A program made the position numbers and the translations under genes. This document shows positions 10,084 to 18,987 of a stretch of DNA of 64,000 bases, in pieces (positions within the stretch are counted from its first letter, which is position 1; each line of letters begins with the position of its first letter). The notes beneath the pieces were generated by a model. It ran no database searches and was not told the origin of the DNA. It saw only the letters and a list, made by a program, of their open reading frames with translations. Where the stretch lies: the NCBI RefSeq assembly GCF_036323495.1, contig NZ_AP028947.1:930001-994000 (forward strand), written 5' to 3'. Origin of the DNA: Limnobacter thiooxidans. Lineage in GTDB: Bacteria; Pseudomonadota; Gammaproteobacteria; Burkholderiales; Burkholderiaceae_B.

Positions 10084-10164
10084 ATCGACTGTTCTTCGGT
10101 GAAGCCTGAGTTGTCACGCCGATGAATGGATCGGTGTTGATCCAACTACACACAGGGGACCACC

Positions 10165-10512
10165 TTGAAAATAATTGCCTGGGTTGTGCGCATCGCACTT
10201 TTTCTTGTCGTTCTCACATTCTCACTTCGAAATACCGAGCTGGTCACCGTGAAGTGGCTACCTGGACTTGAAGTTCAGGTGCAACTGGTCGTGGCCTTGC
10301 TGATCGCGCTACTTGTTGGCGCTGTGTTCGCCTGGGTTTGTCTCGTTCCCTCCTGGTTGAAAGCCAAGCGCAACGCCACCGTGGCCACAAAAAATGTGGA
10401 ACGGCTTGAGCGCGAGCTGAGCCAGCTCAAAGCCCAGTCCAATAACTCCAATACCCCTGTTATCGAAGAGCCATTGCCCCTGTTGTCACTGGGCCCAAGC
10501 CATGGAATTTGA
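10165..10512 (+). CDS. lapA: LPS assembly protein A domain (LapA/DUF1049) membrane protein
   Basis: A 115-residue inner-membrane protein with two hydrophobic segments (about 3-20 and 41-64), the SLRNTELVTVKW pattern of the LapA family between them, and a charged C-terminal coiled coil. With LapB it helps control LPS synthesis through LpxC turnover in other bacteria. The start is a TTG at 10165, supported by AGGGGA about seven bases upstream; no ATG fits. The end overlaps lapB by 11 bases. Confidence 0.88.
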   Translation: MKIIAWVVRIALFLVVLTFSLRNTELVTVKWLPGLEVQVQLVVALLIALLVGAVFAWVCLVPSWLKAKRNATVATKNVERLERELSQLKAQSNNSNTPVIEEPLPLLSLGPSHGI

Positions 10513-11710
10513 AACCTGGTGGTTGATGCTGGTCCCGCTGATTTTCAGCCTGGGCTGGATGGCCGCCAGGCTTGAAAAGCGCTCGGACGCGTCCATGCGC
10601 GGCCAAATGCCCGCCTCGTATTTCAAGGGCGTCAATTTTTTGCTGAGCGAACAGCCTGACAAAGCCATTGATGCCTTTCTTGAAGTGGCATCAATCGATA
10701 CACACACTGTTGAGCTTCACTTTGCGCTGGCCAACCTGTTTCGCAAAAAAGGCGAAATAGACCGTGCCATTCGGGTGCACCAGTTTTTAACCACCCGCGA
10801 ACAGATCACCCCCGCAGACCGGGAAAAGGCCACCTACGAACTTGGTGTTGATTTCCTGCGTGCAGGCATTCTGGACCGGGCTGAGCAGGCCTTCCACAGC
10901 CTGGCCGGAACAGCCATGAAAGCCGAGGCTTCTCGCCAATTGCTTGAGCTCTATGAGCTTGAAAAAGCGTGGGACAAGGCGATTGCGCAAGCTGATCAGC
11001 TCCGTGAATACGGCGCTGAAGTGCCGGCGGGTGACATTGCGCATTTTTACTGTGAAATGGCCGCGCAATTCATTGAGAGTGCTGAATTGGATCGGGCCAA
11101 AGTCGAGCTTCAAAATGCCCTCTCGACCGACCCTCAGAATGTGCGTGCTTCCCTGCTGCTGGGCGATATTTATTTCACGCAGAATCATTTTGAAGAGGCC
11201 ATTGGCCAATGGCGTGCGGCGGAGCGACAGAACCCGTGGTACCTGCCCCTTGTGGGGCCCAATATGTGGGCTGCCTACACCAAGCTGGGCCAGCAGGAAG
11301 AGGGTATTGCCGCATTGCTTGAGTATTGCACTATGTACCCCTCCATTGATTTGTTGCTGGTGTTGTCTCAGGCAGTCGAAGAAACCAGGGGGCCACAGGC
11401 TGCGTTCGAGTTGCTGCGTGAGCAGGTTCGCGCACGTCCCAGCCTTTTGGGGTTGGACAAGCTGCTTGAGCACCAGCTGCGTGGAAAAATGGACGATGAA
11501 CGGGTTCAAGACCTGCACCTGACCCGCGAACTGATCTCCAAGCACACCCAGCGCCTTGAGCGTTATCGTTGCCAGTCCTGTGGTTTTCAGGCCAAAAGTT
11601 TTTACTGGCAGTGCCCGGGTTGCGCCAATTGGGATTCCATCGTGCCGCGTCGCGCCGAGGAACTTGATTTCTATCCGGTATCTGCCAAAAAGGCACCTCA
11701 TACCCATTAA
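10502..11710 (+). CDS. lapB: LPS assembly protein B (TPR and rubredoxin-like zinc ribbon)
   Basis: A 402-residue protein with one N-terminal membrane anchor (about residues 4-20), a long run of TPR helices, and a C-terminal rubredoxin-like metal site CQSCGF...CPGC. This is the LapB/YciM layout. In E. coli it recruits FtsH to degrade LpxC and coordinates LPS assembly. It is translationally coupled to lapA, and heptose genes follow within 15 bases, which keeps LPS functions together. Confidence 0.93.
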   Translation: MEFETWWLMLVPLIFSLGWMAARLEKRSDASMRGQMPASYFKGVNFLLSEQPDKAIDAFLEVASIDTHTVELHFALANLFRKKGEIDRAIRVHQFLTTREQITPADREKATYELGVDFLRAGILDRAEQAFHSLAGTAMKAEASRQLLELYELEKAWDKAIAQADQLREYGAEVPAGDIAHFYCEMAAQFIESAELDRAKVELQNALSTDPQNVRASLLLGDIYFTQNHFEEAIGQWRAAERQNPWYLPLVGPNMWAAYTKLGQQEEGIAALLEYCTMYPSIDLLLVLSQAVEETRGPQAAFELLREQVRARPSLLGLDKLLEHQLRGKMDDERVQDLHLTRELISKHTQRLERYRCQSCGFQAKSFYWQCPGCANWDSIVPRRAEELDFYPVSAKKAPHTH

Positions 11711-11724
11711 GCACAGGCTAAGCC

Positions 11725-12654
11725 ATGGTCGACAAATCAAAATTCAAAGATGCAAAAATCCTGGTGGTGGGTGACGTCATGCTGGATCGTTACTGGTTCG
11801 GTGATGTAGAGCGGATTTCCCCGGAGGCGCCCGTGCCCGTGGTACTGGTCGGAACCAAAGATGAACGCCTGGGTGGTGCTGCCAACGTGGCCATCAACGC
11901 CAGTTCTCTGGGTGCCCAGCTTTGCCTCATGGGCGTGGTGGGCAATGACGAGCCGGGCCACACGGTTGAAAACCTGCTGCAGAAAAGTGGGGTGCGTTCG
12001 CGTTTGCTGAAAGATCCGAACTTTCCCACTACCGTGAAATTGCGGGTGATTGCGCGGCAACAGCAACTGGTGCGCATCGATTTCGAAGAAAGGCCATCGC
12101 CCGAGCAATTGACCACCAAGCTGGAATTGTTCGAGCAGGAATATGCGAATTACGACGTGATCCTGTTTTCAGACTACGGCAAGGGTAGCCTTGAACACGT
12201 GGCCGACATGATCGCGCTGTGCAAGAAGGCGGGTAAAACAACCCTGGTGGACCCAAAAGGCGACGATTACGCCAAGTACGCAGGCGCTTCGATACTCACG
12301 CCCAACCGATCCGAATTCAAGCAGGTCATGGGCGGTTGGAAAACCGAAGTCCAGTTGCTGGAAAAGGCGCAGGTGCTGCGCGAAAGGTTGAATCTCGGTG
12401 CGCTGTTGCTGACACGTTCGGAAGAGGGCATGACCCTGTTCACCGAGCAGGGCAGTTTCCACGTACCTGCGCAGGCGCGCGAGGTGTTCGATGTTTCTGG
12501 CGCAGGTGACACAGTCATCGCCACATTGGCCTGTGCTGTGGGTTCTGGCATGAGCCTGCCCGAGAGCGTGACCCTGGCGAACAAGGCTGGTGGCGTGGTG
12601 GTGGGCAAGTTGGGAACCGCCGTGATCTTGCCAGAAGAGCTCCAAATTGACTGA
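11725..12654 (+). CDS. rfaE1: D-glycero-beta-D-manno-heptose-7-phosphate kinase
   Basis: A 309-residue PfkB-family sugar kinase. It has GDVMLDRYWFGDVERISPEAPVPV at the N-terminus (shown here as the family signature region) and the catalytic DVSGAGDTVIATL near residue 255. It phosphorylates heptose 7-phosphate in ADP-heptose synthesis. It lacks the adenylyltransferase domain fused to it in enterobacterial HldE, as is usual in betaproteobacteria where RfaE2 is separate; no rfaE2 is in this window. hldD follows after 12 bases. Confidence 0.93.
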   Translation: MVDKSKFKDAKILVVGDVMLDRYWFGDVERISPEAPVPVVLVGTKDERLGGAANVAINASSLGAQLCLMGVVGNDEPGHTVENLLQKSGVRSRLLKDPNFPTTVKLRVIARQQQLVRIDFEERPSPEQLTTKLELFEQEYANYDVILFSDYGKGSLEHVADMIALCKKAGKTTLVDPKGDDYAKYAGASILTPNRSEFKQVMGGWKTEVQLLEKAQVLRERLNLGALLLTRSEEGMTLFTEQGSFHVPAQAREVFDVSGAGDTVIATLACAVGSGMSLPESVTLANKAGGVVVGKLGTAVILPEELQID

Positions 12655-12666
12655 AGGACAAAGAGC

Positions 12667-13677
12667 ATGAAAGTAATTGTGACCGGTGCAGCCGGCCTGA
12701 TTGGAAGCAACCTGGTAAAGGCTTTGAACGAGCGGGGCATCACCGATGTGCTGGCTGTTGACAACCTGACCAAGGGTGACAAGTTTCTGAACCTGGTGGA
12801 CTGCGAAATTTCAGACTACCTGGACAAGACAGATTTTCTCGCGCGTATCGAACGCGGTGAATTTGGCAGGTTTGATGCCATTTTCCATGAAGGCGCCTGT
12901 TCCGACACCATGGAGCACAACGGCAACTACATGATGGCCAACAACTTCCGCTACACGCAAACCCTGTTTGAGTGGGCGCAGCGCACCGGCACACCATTCT
13001 TGTATGCATCGTCAGCTGCTGTGTATGGCGGAAGCACTGAATTCGTGGAAAGCCGCGAGGTGGAAAAGCCGTTGAACGTGTATGGCTATTCCAAATTTTT
13101 GTTCGACCAAGTGTTGCGTCGCCAAATGAAAGTTGGCTTGAAAGCACCGGTCTTCGGGTTTCGCTATTTCAATGTGTATGGTGACCGTGAACAGCACAAG
13201 GGCCGCATGGCTTCTGTGGCCTTTCACAATTTCAACCAGTTTCGCGAGGGTGGTGCGGTCAGGTTGTTCGGCCCGTATGGTGGCTATGAAGCGGGTTGCC
13301 AGCAGCGTGATTTTGTTTCCATCGAAGACGTGGTCAAAGTCAATATGCATTTTTTCGAGCAGGCCAGTACGGCACCTTCCGGTGTTTACAACCTGGGCAC
13401 CGGACGTGCGCAAACTTTCAACGACGTGGCCCTGACCACCCTGAATACCTTGCGAGCTAACCAAGGCAGCTCAGTCTTGACGCTTGAAGAGGCCGTCAGG
13501 GACGGGTTCATTGAATACATCGAATTTCCCGATGCCTTGAAAGGCAAGTATCAAAGCTACACTCAGGCGGATCTTGCCAATCTGCGCGCAGCTGGGTACA
13601 CCGGCAGTTTCTTCAGTGTGGAAGAAGGGGTTTCGCGATACGTGGGCAGACTGATCAAAAAATATCTGAAAACATGA
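12667..13677 (+). CDS. hldD: ADP-L-glycero-D-manno-heptose-6-epimerase
   Basis: A 336-residue extended short-chain dehydrogenase. It has the N-terminal cofactor motif [11 protein letters not shown], an active-site YGYSK (Tyr-x3-Lys type) around residue 140, and FRYFNVYG. It makes the final ADP-L-glycero-D-manno-heptose used for the LPS inner core. It is the last gene of the lapA-lapB-rfaE1-hldD run. The only terminator I see on this strand is 187 bases downstream, beyond the 6S RNA gene on the other strand. Confidence 0.95.
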   Translation: MKVIVTGAAGLIGSNLVKALNERGITDVLAVDNLTKGDKFLNLVDCEISDYLDKTDFLARIERGEFGRFDAIFHEGACSDTMEHNGNYMMANNFRYTQTLFEWAQRTGTPFLYASSAAVYGGSTEFVESREVEKPLNVYGYSKFLFDQVLRRQMKVGLKAPVFGFRYFNVYGDREQHKGRMASVAFHNFNQFREGGAVRLFGPYGGYEAGCQQRDFVSIEDVVKVNMHFFEQASTAPSGVYNLGTGRAQTFNDVALTTLNTLRANQGSSVLTLEEAVRDGFIEYIEFPDALKGKYQSYTQADLANLRAAGYTGSFFSVEEGVSRYVGRLIKKYLKT

Positions 13678-13688
13678 AACTAACTTGC

Positions 13689-13850
13689 TAGGCAGGACAC
13701 TTATTATTGTTGGCTGACTCGGCCTCTTGAACCGGGTCGCCTTTGAAGTGTGGGTAACCCCCATGTTTTAAGGGTAGGCCAACTGCTTGTGGAATCGCAT
13801 ACTTTCCCTCAGGGGCGAGCCTTGCGACCAAGCAAGTGTCTCTGTCTCCT
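13689..13850 (-). ncRNA. ssrS: 6S RNA
   Basis: Read on the minus strand, this stretch shows conserved 6S blocks in the right order. A CGCAAG...CCCCTGAG strand resembles the product-RNA template side of the central bulge. Then come CCACAAG, CCTTAAAAC and GGTTCAAG, as in the E. coli molecule. A closing stem pairs 13834-13840 (read as GACACTT) with 13696-13702 (read as AAGTGTC) and extends by a few pairs. 6S RNA mimics an open promoter and sequesters sigma-70 RNA polymerase in stationary phase. The ends are estimates from the closing stem. No 5-formyltetrahydrofolate cyclo-ligase gene lies next to it, unlike in enterobacteria. Confidence 0.85.
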
Positions 13851-13863
13851 CAAGCCCTTTTAA

Positions 13864-13892
13864 GCCCGCCACTTGTTGGCGGGCTTTTTTTT
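13864..13892 (+). terminator. Rho-independent terminator, plus strand
   Basis: GCCCGCCA/TGGCGGGC forms an 8-bp stem with a 5-base loop and a run of eight T. It would end hldD-operon transcripts that have run antisense through the 6S gene. In the minus direction the hairpin lacks a T-run. Confidence 0.9.
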
Positions 13893-13910
13893 GGCCCAGC
13901 GGCCACCAAT

Positions 13911-14264
13911 TCAGCTAACAATGCCGGAAAAGTACCATTGAAACACCATGGCCAAAGTGGCCATCAGCCCGGTCATGCCAAAAGCAAGACCAAGGCCGAC
14001 TGCGATCACCACCGGGCCCGTGGTTTGTTTGGTGTCTGAGGGGTATTCCGGGTTCATCAGTTGGTTGAATTGCTCGTCTTTCATCAGCCCGTATCGCATG
14101 GTATCGACCCAACCTGCAAATGCGGAAAGGGGAAAGGTCACCATGTAAATCCAGAACCGTTTTTTGCCAGCGTAGATCCAGTGTCCGCCAATGGCGCCAG
14201 TGAACAGGGCAAGCCAGCAGAAAAAAAGCTTGGATTTAAAGGGTTCTTGAGGTGATGCATTCAT
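13911..14264 (-). CDS. TM2 domain-containing small membrane protein
   Basis: A 117-residue membrane protein. A TM2-type pair of helices (about residues 12-30 and 36-55) carries [11 protein letters not shown] and ends in GWVDTMRY. A third hydrophobic segment follows near 83-108. The function of TM2 proteins in bacteria is not established. It is transcribed towards the 6S RNA gene and away from the rpsP promoter. Confidence 0.8.
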   Translation of the reverse strand: MNASPQEPFKSKLFFCWLALFTGAIGGHWIYAGKKRFWIYMVTFPLSAFAGWVDTMRYGLMKDEQFNQLMNPEYPSDTKQTTGPVVIAVGLGLAFGMTGLMATLAMVFQWYFSGIVS

Positions 14265-14279
14265 TTTTTAAAACACTGC

Positions 14280-14308
14280 TTGTTAGATTGGGATACGCTA
14301 GCTATAAT
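14280..14308 (+). promoter_or_regulatory. sigma-70 promoter of the rpsP-rimM-trmD-rplS operon
   Basis: TTGTTA (14280-14285) and a perfect TATAAT (14303-14308) are spaced by 17 bases. A GC-rich stretch follows the -10, which would suit stringent control of a ribosomal operon. The leader to rpsP is about 90 bases. Confidence 0.75.
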
Positions 14309-14405
14309 AGCGGGTTATCGGATTTCGTGTGTCGAAATCCCAGTGATTCATTCGTTTGCAGTGGCTAAAAACTGTGCTGCACACACTAATTTGATAGAGG
14401 AAATT

Positions 14406-14660
14406 ATGGTCGTCATTCGACTCGCACGTGGTGGTTCTAAAAAGCGCCCATTTTATAGCCTGGTGGCTGCTGATTCACGCAACCGTCGCGATGGCCGTTT
14501 CATCGAACGCATCGGTTTTTACAACCCGGTTGCTCCTGCTGGTTCAGAAGGCCTGCGCATTGCAATGGACCGCTTGACCTACTGGAAAAGCGTTGGTGCA
14601 CAGTGTTCTTCCACTGTAGACCGTCTGGTTGGCGAGTACAACGCCAAGCAAGCTGCTTAA
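14406..14660 (+). CDS. rpsP: 30S ribosomal protein S16
   Basis: An 84-residue S16 of normal length, beginning [17 protein letters not shown] as in the family. The ATG at 14406 is preceded by AGAGG at 14396-14400. An open in-frame extension to 14280 overlaps the promoter and is not real. It is the first gene of the classical rpsP-rimM-trmD-rplS operon. A terminator-like hairpin follows. Confidence 0.97.
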   Translation: MVVIRLARGGSKKRPFYSLVAADSRNRRDGRFIERIGFYNPVAPAGSEGLRIAMDRLTYWKSVGAQCSSTVDRLVGEYNAKQAA

Positions 14661-14732
14661 TAAATTGCCTGGTAACTGGGTGCGCCTGTTCGATTGAGCA
14701 GCCTGCCCGTAGCACAGCGCAGATTTGAATAC

Positions 14733-14770
14733 AAAGTCCGTGAATGTTCTCGTTCGCGGACTTTTGTTTT
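14733..14770 (+). terminator. terminator or attenuator hairpin between rpsP and rimM
   Basis: AAAGTCCGTGAA pairs with TTCGCGGACTTT (one G-T pair) around an 8-base loop, followed by TTTTGTTTTT. It lies inside the operon, so it probably makes rpsP more abundant than the downstream modification genes. Confidence 0.8.
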
Positions 14771-14812
14771 TGACACGTGTACCGATTGGTCTCCAGATAA
14801 GCGACCCGAGAT

Positions 14813-15379
14813 ATGAATGTTCCTGACGATTTGGTAGAGCTGGGTCGAATTGGCGAACCCTACGGCCTGAAAGGTTGGGTCAACGTGGTGGCGTCGTCCG
14901 ATGAGCCCGATGTTTTGCTGAAAAGCAAGCAGTGGTGGATTTCGCGTTTGGCGAATACCGAGGGCACGGCAGCAAGCCGGGTGTCAAAGCCGAAACCGGA
15001 AGACCTTGTGTTTGAGCCGTTTCGGGTTTTGCAAAGCAAGCCCCACGCGGATCGGGTTGTTGCTCACCTCGAAGGTGTGGAACAGCGGGAACTGGCTGCA
15101 CAGTTCAAGGGGCGCCGTGTTTATGTGTCTCGCGCGCGTTTTCCTGCCCCGGCAGAGGGCGAATACTACTGGGTTGACCTGGTGGCTTGCCAGGTGGTTA
15201 ACCTGGAAGGAAAAACGCTCGGCACGGTTGCGCAGGTGGTAGACCATGGCGCGCATCCTATTCTTGTGGTGAAAGGCAGTTCGGAGCAGGAAATTCTCAT
15301 TCCTTTCGTGGCGGCTTATGTTCTGAATGTTGACATTCAGGCACGGCAAATCAAAGTGGACTGGCAGGAAGATTATTGA
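14813..15379 (+). CDS. rimM: ribosome maturation factor RimM
   Basis: A 188-residue 30S assembly factor that binds S19 and acts on the 16S 3' domain. The N-terminal RimM barrel begins [19 protein letters not shown]. The C-terminal PRC barrel contains [12 protein letters not shown] and [14 protein letters not shown]. The stop overlaps the trmD start as TGATG. Confidence 0.95.
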   Translation: MNVPDDLVELGRIGEPYGLKGWVNVVASSDEPDVLLKSKQWWISRLANTEGTAASRVSKPKPEDLVFEPFRVLQSKPHADRVVAHLEGVEQRELAAQFKGRRVYVSRARFPAPAEGEYYWVDLVACQVVNLEGKTLGTVAQVVDHGAHPILVVKGSSEQEILIPFVAAYVLNVDIQARQIKVDWQEDY

Positions 15380-16125
15380 TGCCAGGGCCCCGCTTCGACA
15401 TCATTACCCTGTTTCCAGATCAGTTTCCGGCTTTGGTGGAACTGGGAGTGGTCGGGCGGGCCCATAAAAAGCAATTGTTTGAATTGCATTGCTGGAACCC
15501 CAGGGACTTCACAGACGACCCTCACCGCACAGTCGATGACAGGCCTTACGGTGGCGGACCCGGTATGGTGATGCTGGCGGAGCCGTTGGTGCGCTGCGTG
15601 AAGGCGATTCGTGATGCAAGGGGTGACCAGGCGCCGCTGATTTTCCTGACACCTCACGGACCTCTGCTGAAGCAGGCGGATATCCGCGCCCTGTGCGCCC
15701 AGGATCAGGGGGCCATTTTGTTGTGCGGCCGCTACGAAGGCGTCGATCAGCGTTTTATTGATGAGCACGTGGACCAAACCTACTGCCTTGGCGATTTTGT
15801 GTTGTCTGGCGGCGAACTGGCTGTGGCTTGTTTTGTTGATGCATGGGTACGTTTGCTTCCTGATGTCTTGAATCATGCCTTGTCGGCCACGCAGGATTCA
15901 TTTGAAAGTGGTTTGCTGGATTGTCCACACTACACCCGCCCGGAAGTTTTTGAAAATAAAGCAGTTCCAGAGGTGCTTTTGTCTGGAAACCATGCGAAAA
16001 TAGAAAGTTGGCGTTTTGAGCAAGCGAAAGCTTACACAGAACGCTTTCGACCTGACTTGATGAAGAACTTGCCCGAAATTGATACGAAAGCGTCAACTAA
16101 AGGCAAACCGAAAAAGCAGGTTTAG
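15379..16125 (+). CDS. trmD: tRNA (guanine-37-N1)-methyltransferase
   Basis: A 248-residue SPOUT-class knotted methyltransferase that makes m1G37 in tRNAs and prevents frameshifting. It has [11 protein letters not shown] at the N-terminus, the AdoMet-knot motifs [15 protein letters not shown] and [11 protein letters not shown], and a basic C-terminal tail. I chose the ATG at 15379, coupled to rimM, over a TTG one codon upstream. Confidence 0.96.
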   Translation: MPGPRFDIITLFPDQFPALVELGVVGRAHKKQLFELHCWNPRDFTDDPHRTVDDRPYGGGPGMVMLAEPLVRCVKAIRDARGDQAPLIFLTPHGPLLKQADIRALCAQDQGAILLCGRYEGVDQRFIDEHVDQTYCLGDFVLSGGELAVACFVDAWVRLLPDVLNHALSATQDSFESGLLDCPHYTRPEVFENKAVPEVLLSGNHAKIESWRFEQAKAYTERFRPDLMKNLPEIDTKASTKGKPKKQV

Positions 16126-16275
16126 TTGGGTGAGTACAAGGGTGAAGCAATGTACAAAGGCAGGTTTGCCTTTTCAATGTTTCAAACACACTCACCTTTT
16201 ATTGTTTCATCCTCTGGCGGTACACGACCTGTTTTTGGGTCACCAATGGCCGTGAATGATGACTTGGAGCCAAAA
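16126..16275 (+). promoter_or_regulatory. structured 5' leader of rplS
   Basis: Between trmD and rplS, AAAGGCA/TGCCTTT (16156-16162 with 16167-16173) forms a small hairpin. It is nested in an outer helix GGTGAGT/ACTCACC (16129-16135 with 16190-16196), which is followed by TTTTATTG. This could be a leaky terminator or a regulatory leader for L19. The frame stays open through it into rplS, but the translation does not resemble L19. Confidence 0.45.
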
Positions 16276-16656
16276 ATGAATTTGATTCAGCAACTCGAGC
16301 AGGAAGAAATTGCTCGTTTGAATAAAGAAATCCCTGATTTCGCACCGGGTGACACTGTGATCGTTAGCGTTCGCGTAATCGAAGGCACACGTTCACGTCT
16401 ACAGGCTTACGAAGGTGTGGTGATTGCCCGCCGCAACCGCAGCTTGAACTCCTCTTTCATCGTTCGCAAGATTTCATCTGGCGAAGGTGTTGAGCGTACA
16501 TTCCAGTTGTACTCTCCTTCAATCGAGAAAATCGAAGTGAAGCGCCGCGGTGATGTTCGCCGTGCGAAGTTGTACTACCTGCGTGACCGTTCAGGCAAGT
16601 CTGCACGTATCAAGGAAAAGTTGCCCCAGCGCGCGCAAAAGAAAGCCGCTGAATAA
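16276..16656 (+). CDS. rplS: 50S ribosomal protein L19
   Basis: A 126-residue L19 with the family core [21 protein letters not shown] and [22 protein letters not shown], and a short basic C-terminal extension. It sits at the 30S-50S interface. The ATG at 16276, preceded by GGAG at 16266-16269, fixes the normal N-terminus [11 protein letters not shown]. It is the last gene of its operon, followed by a strong terminator. Confidence 0.96.
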   Translation: MNLIQQLEQEEIARLNKEIPDFAPGDTVIVSVRVIEGTRSRLQAYEGVVIARRNRSLNSSFIVRKISSGEGVERTFQLYSPSIEKIEVKRRGDVRRAKLYYLRDRSGKSARIKEKLPQRAQKKAAE

Positions 16657-16697
16657 GCCGCTTTCCGCGTGCCCGGCCTCGCGGCAGGGTGACTCTG

Positions 16698-16729
16698 AAA
16701 AAGCCAGTTCATTTGAACTGGCTTTTTTT
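16698..16729 (+). terminator. Rho-independent terminator after rplS
   Basis: AAGCCAGTTCA/TGAACTGGCTT forms an 11-bp perfect stem with a 2-base loop and a run of T. The A-tract before the stem lets it work in both directions, so it may also stop recG transcripts. Confidence 0.93.
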
Positions 16730-16740
16730 ATGGCCCATTG

Positions 16741-16839
16741 GCAGTACCTACTTGGGGCAGTACTTACTTGGGCAGTGTTCAGTTAGGTAGCGTTCACTAC
16801 GGTTGTAACTACTTCCACAATTTTTTACTTCGGCAGTTT
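16741..16839. repeat. degenerate 15-16-bp tandem repeats between rplS and recG
   Basis: The units start at 16741 (GCAGTACCTACTTGGG), 16757 (GCAGTACTTACTTGG), 16772 (GCAGTGTTCAGTTAGG) and 16788 (TAGCGTTCACTACGG). More decayed copies run on to the recG stop. The unit length varies by one base. No coding capacity fits either neighbour. Confidence 0.6.
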
Positions 16840-18954
16840 TTAACTTAACCACCACGGTGTTTCTTCGATCCAACGCTGAATGTGTCTGCGGGTGTTTTCA
16901 GCGTCCATGGGCATTTGCTGCGCAATGGCGCGGGCTTTTTCAAGCAAGTCCTTGTCGACCATGGGGTCGGCATAGCGCATCATGGGCAAGCCTGATTGCC
17001 GTTTACCCAACAATTCACCGGGGCCACGAATCTCCAGGTCTTTTTCTGCAAGATAAAAGCCGTCGTCACTTTCATGCATGGCTTTCAGACGCATCTTGGA
17101 TGTGTTGGACAAAGGCCCGCCATACAGCAGCACACACACACTTTGAACGCTGCCGCGGCCGACACGCCCGCGCAACTGGTGAAGTTGCGCCAGGCCAAAG
17201 CGCTCGGCCTGGTCAATGACCATGAGGCTGGCATTGCCCACATCCACGCCCACCTCAATCACCGTGGTCGACACCAGTAAATCCAGTTCTCCCGCCGAGA
17301 ATGCGGCCATGGTGGCCTGTTTCAGCTTGTTGTCCTGCTTGCCGTGCAGCAGGCCGATTCGCCTGTTCGGCAATTGCTCGCACAGGTCGGTGTAGGTGGC
17401 TTGTGCTGCCTGCAGGTCCAGGGTTTCGCTTTCTTCGATCAATGGGCAAACCCAGTACGCCTGCTGGCCTTTGTCAATCTCGCCTTCAATGGCGGCAATC
17501 AGTTGTTCACGTTTTTTTTGCGATAACAACTTGGTGATGATGGGTTTTCTGCCGGGTGGCTTTTCATCCAGGCTGGATACCGCCAGGTCGGACAGGTAGG
17601 TCTGCGCCAGTGTGCGAGGAATGGGTGTGGCGCTCATCATGAGTTGATGCGCCAGTTGGCCGTTGTTCGCCTTCGCGATCAGGGAAAGTCGCTGTGCAAC
17701 GCCAAAGCGGTGCTGTTCGTCAACCACAACCAGGGCCAGGGCCTTGAATTCAACATGGTCTTGCACCAAGGCGTGGGTGCCGATGACGACATCGATTTCG
17801 CCACTGACCAGTGCTTGCAAGGTGCGGTCCTTCTCGCTCTTTTTCATCGCGCCCTGTAGCTTGGCACACCGCACGCCGATGCTTTCAAACAGGGGGGTGA
17901 GCTTGTGGTGGTGTTGCGCTGCCAACACTTCGGTGGGCGCCAGTATGGCCGCTTGTTTTCCGTTTTCAATGGCGCGTAGGCAGGCCAAAGCCGCCACCAA
18001 GGTTTTTCCGCTGCCCACATCGCCTTGCAGCAGGCGTTGCATGGGATAAGGCTGGGCAAGGTCTTCAAAGATTTCAAGACATGAGCGGCTTTGTGCGCCG
18101 GTCAGTTCGAATGGCAACTGGGCAATGAATTTTTCAACCAACCCGGCTTTGAGCTGTTTGAGCGGACTTGCTTTTTCCAATGTGCGCTGTTGCCGGTATT
18201 CCCGCAGCAACAGTTGCTGGGCCAGCAATTCATCCACCTTGACCCGTGTCCATGCCGGGTGCGTGCGCAAATTCAGATCATAAAGGGCTTCAGGTTTGGC
18301 TTGTCCATGCAGTGTTTGTAAAGCCAGTGGCCAGGCCTGCAGTTTGTGTTTTTTGCACAGGCTGGCGGGCAATGTGTCGATAAAACAGGCGGCTGGCAGT
18401 TTTTTCATCCACCGGTGCCAGTCGCTTTGTTTTAGTTGCCCGGTGCTGGGATAGACCGGCTCAAGAACTGCATTGGCTGAGTGTTTGGCCGGAATGTCTT
18501 CCTGCGGGCTTGAAGCGTCTAAGGGATTGGTAGCACCTGCGGGTGCGATTTTCACCGTGGGGTGCACCATTTCAAAGGTACCGAATCCCTGGCGGATTTG
18601 CCCGCTGATTTGGATTCGAGTGCCCTCGCTCAACTTTTGCTGCAAGCCTGGGTAGAAATGCAGCCAGCGCAGTAGCAGCGTGGTGTCGCCGTCCTCTACC
18701 CACACCTTCAGCTGTTTTCTTGGGTGATATTGAACTTCCGACCCCACCACTGTGGCCAGCAGGTTGACTTTTTTACCTGGTTCCAAGGCATCCATTGCAG
18801 TGATGGACGCCTTGTCTTCAAAGCGCAGTGGCAGGTGCAGCGCAAGGCCCATCCAGTGGGGGGCATGCAAAACACTTCCCACTGCATCAGCAATGGCGGC
18901 GGGCAGTGGCAGCAGCTCTTCGAAGCTGGCTTGGTGTGGGGCTGCTGCGGTCAA
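16840..18954 (-). CDS. recG: ATP-dependent DNA helicase RecG
   Basis: A 704-residue superfamily 2 helicase that remodels stalled forks and Holliday junctions. It has an N-terminal wedge/OB domain (about residues 55-150), Walker A GDVGSGKT near residue 311, the RecG-type DEQH box in VVVDEQHRFGVAQR, and C-terminal helicase motifs with QLRGRVGRG. The only available long start is a TTG at 18954 without a clear Shine-Dalgarno sequence, so the exact N-terminus is uncertain. It lies 33 bases after ridA and is probably co-transcribed. Confidence 0.94.
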   Translation of the reverse strand: MTAAAPHQASFEELLPLPAAIADAVGSVLHAPHWMGLALHLPLRFEDKASITAMDALEPGKKVNLLATVVGSEVQYHPRKQLKVWVEDGDTTLLLRWLHFYPGLQQKLSEGTRIQISGQIRQGFGTFEMVHPTVKIAPAGATNPLDASSPQEDIPAKHSANAVLEPVYPSTGQLKQSDWHRWMKKLPAACFIDTLPASLCKKHKLQAWPLALQTLHGQAKPEALYDLNLRTHPAWTRVKVDELLAQQLLLREYRQQRTLEKASPLKQLKAGLVEKFIAQLPFELTGAQSRSCLEIFEDLAQPYPMQRLLQGDVGSGKTLVAALACLRAIENGKQAAILAPTEVLAAQHHHKLTPLFESIGVRCAKLQGAMKKSEKDRTLQALVSGEIDVVIGTHALVQDHVEFKALALVVVDEQHRFGVAQRLSLIAKANNGQLAHQLMMSATPIPRTLAQTYLSDLAVSSLDEKPPGRKPIITKLLSQKKREQLIAAIEGEIDKGQQAYWVCPLIEESETLDLQAAQATYTDLCEQLPNRRIGLLHGKQDNKLKQATMAAFSAGELDLLVSTTVIEVGVDVGNASLMVIDQAERFGLAQLHQLRGRVGRGSVQSVCVLLYGGPLSNTSKMRLKAMHESDDGFYLAEKDLEIRGPGELLGKRQSGLPMMRYADPMVDKDLLEKARAIAQQMPMDAENTRRHIQRWIEETPWWLS

Positions 18955-18987
18955 TGGTGTAGTGAGTAGATGAGTGGGCTGTCTGGG

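Noticed and set aside
13864..13892. Hairpin as the 6S RNA or TM2-gene terminator on the minus strand
   Set aside because: The T-run is only on the plus-strand side; the minus-strand 3' flank is not T-rich.
16126..16275. 50-residue N-terminal extension of L19
   Set aside because: L19 has a well-conserved N-terminus at 16276 with a good GGAG; the upstream frame is structured leader.
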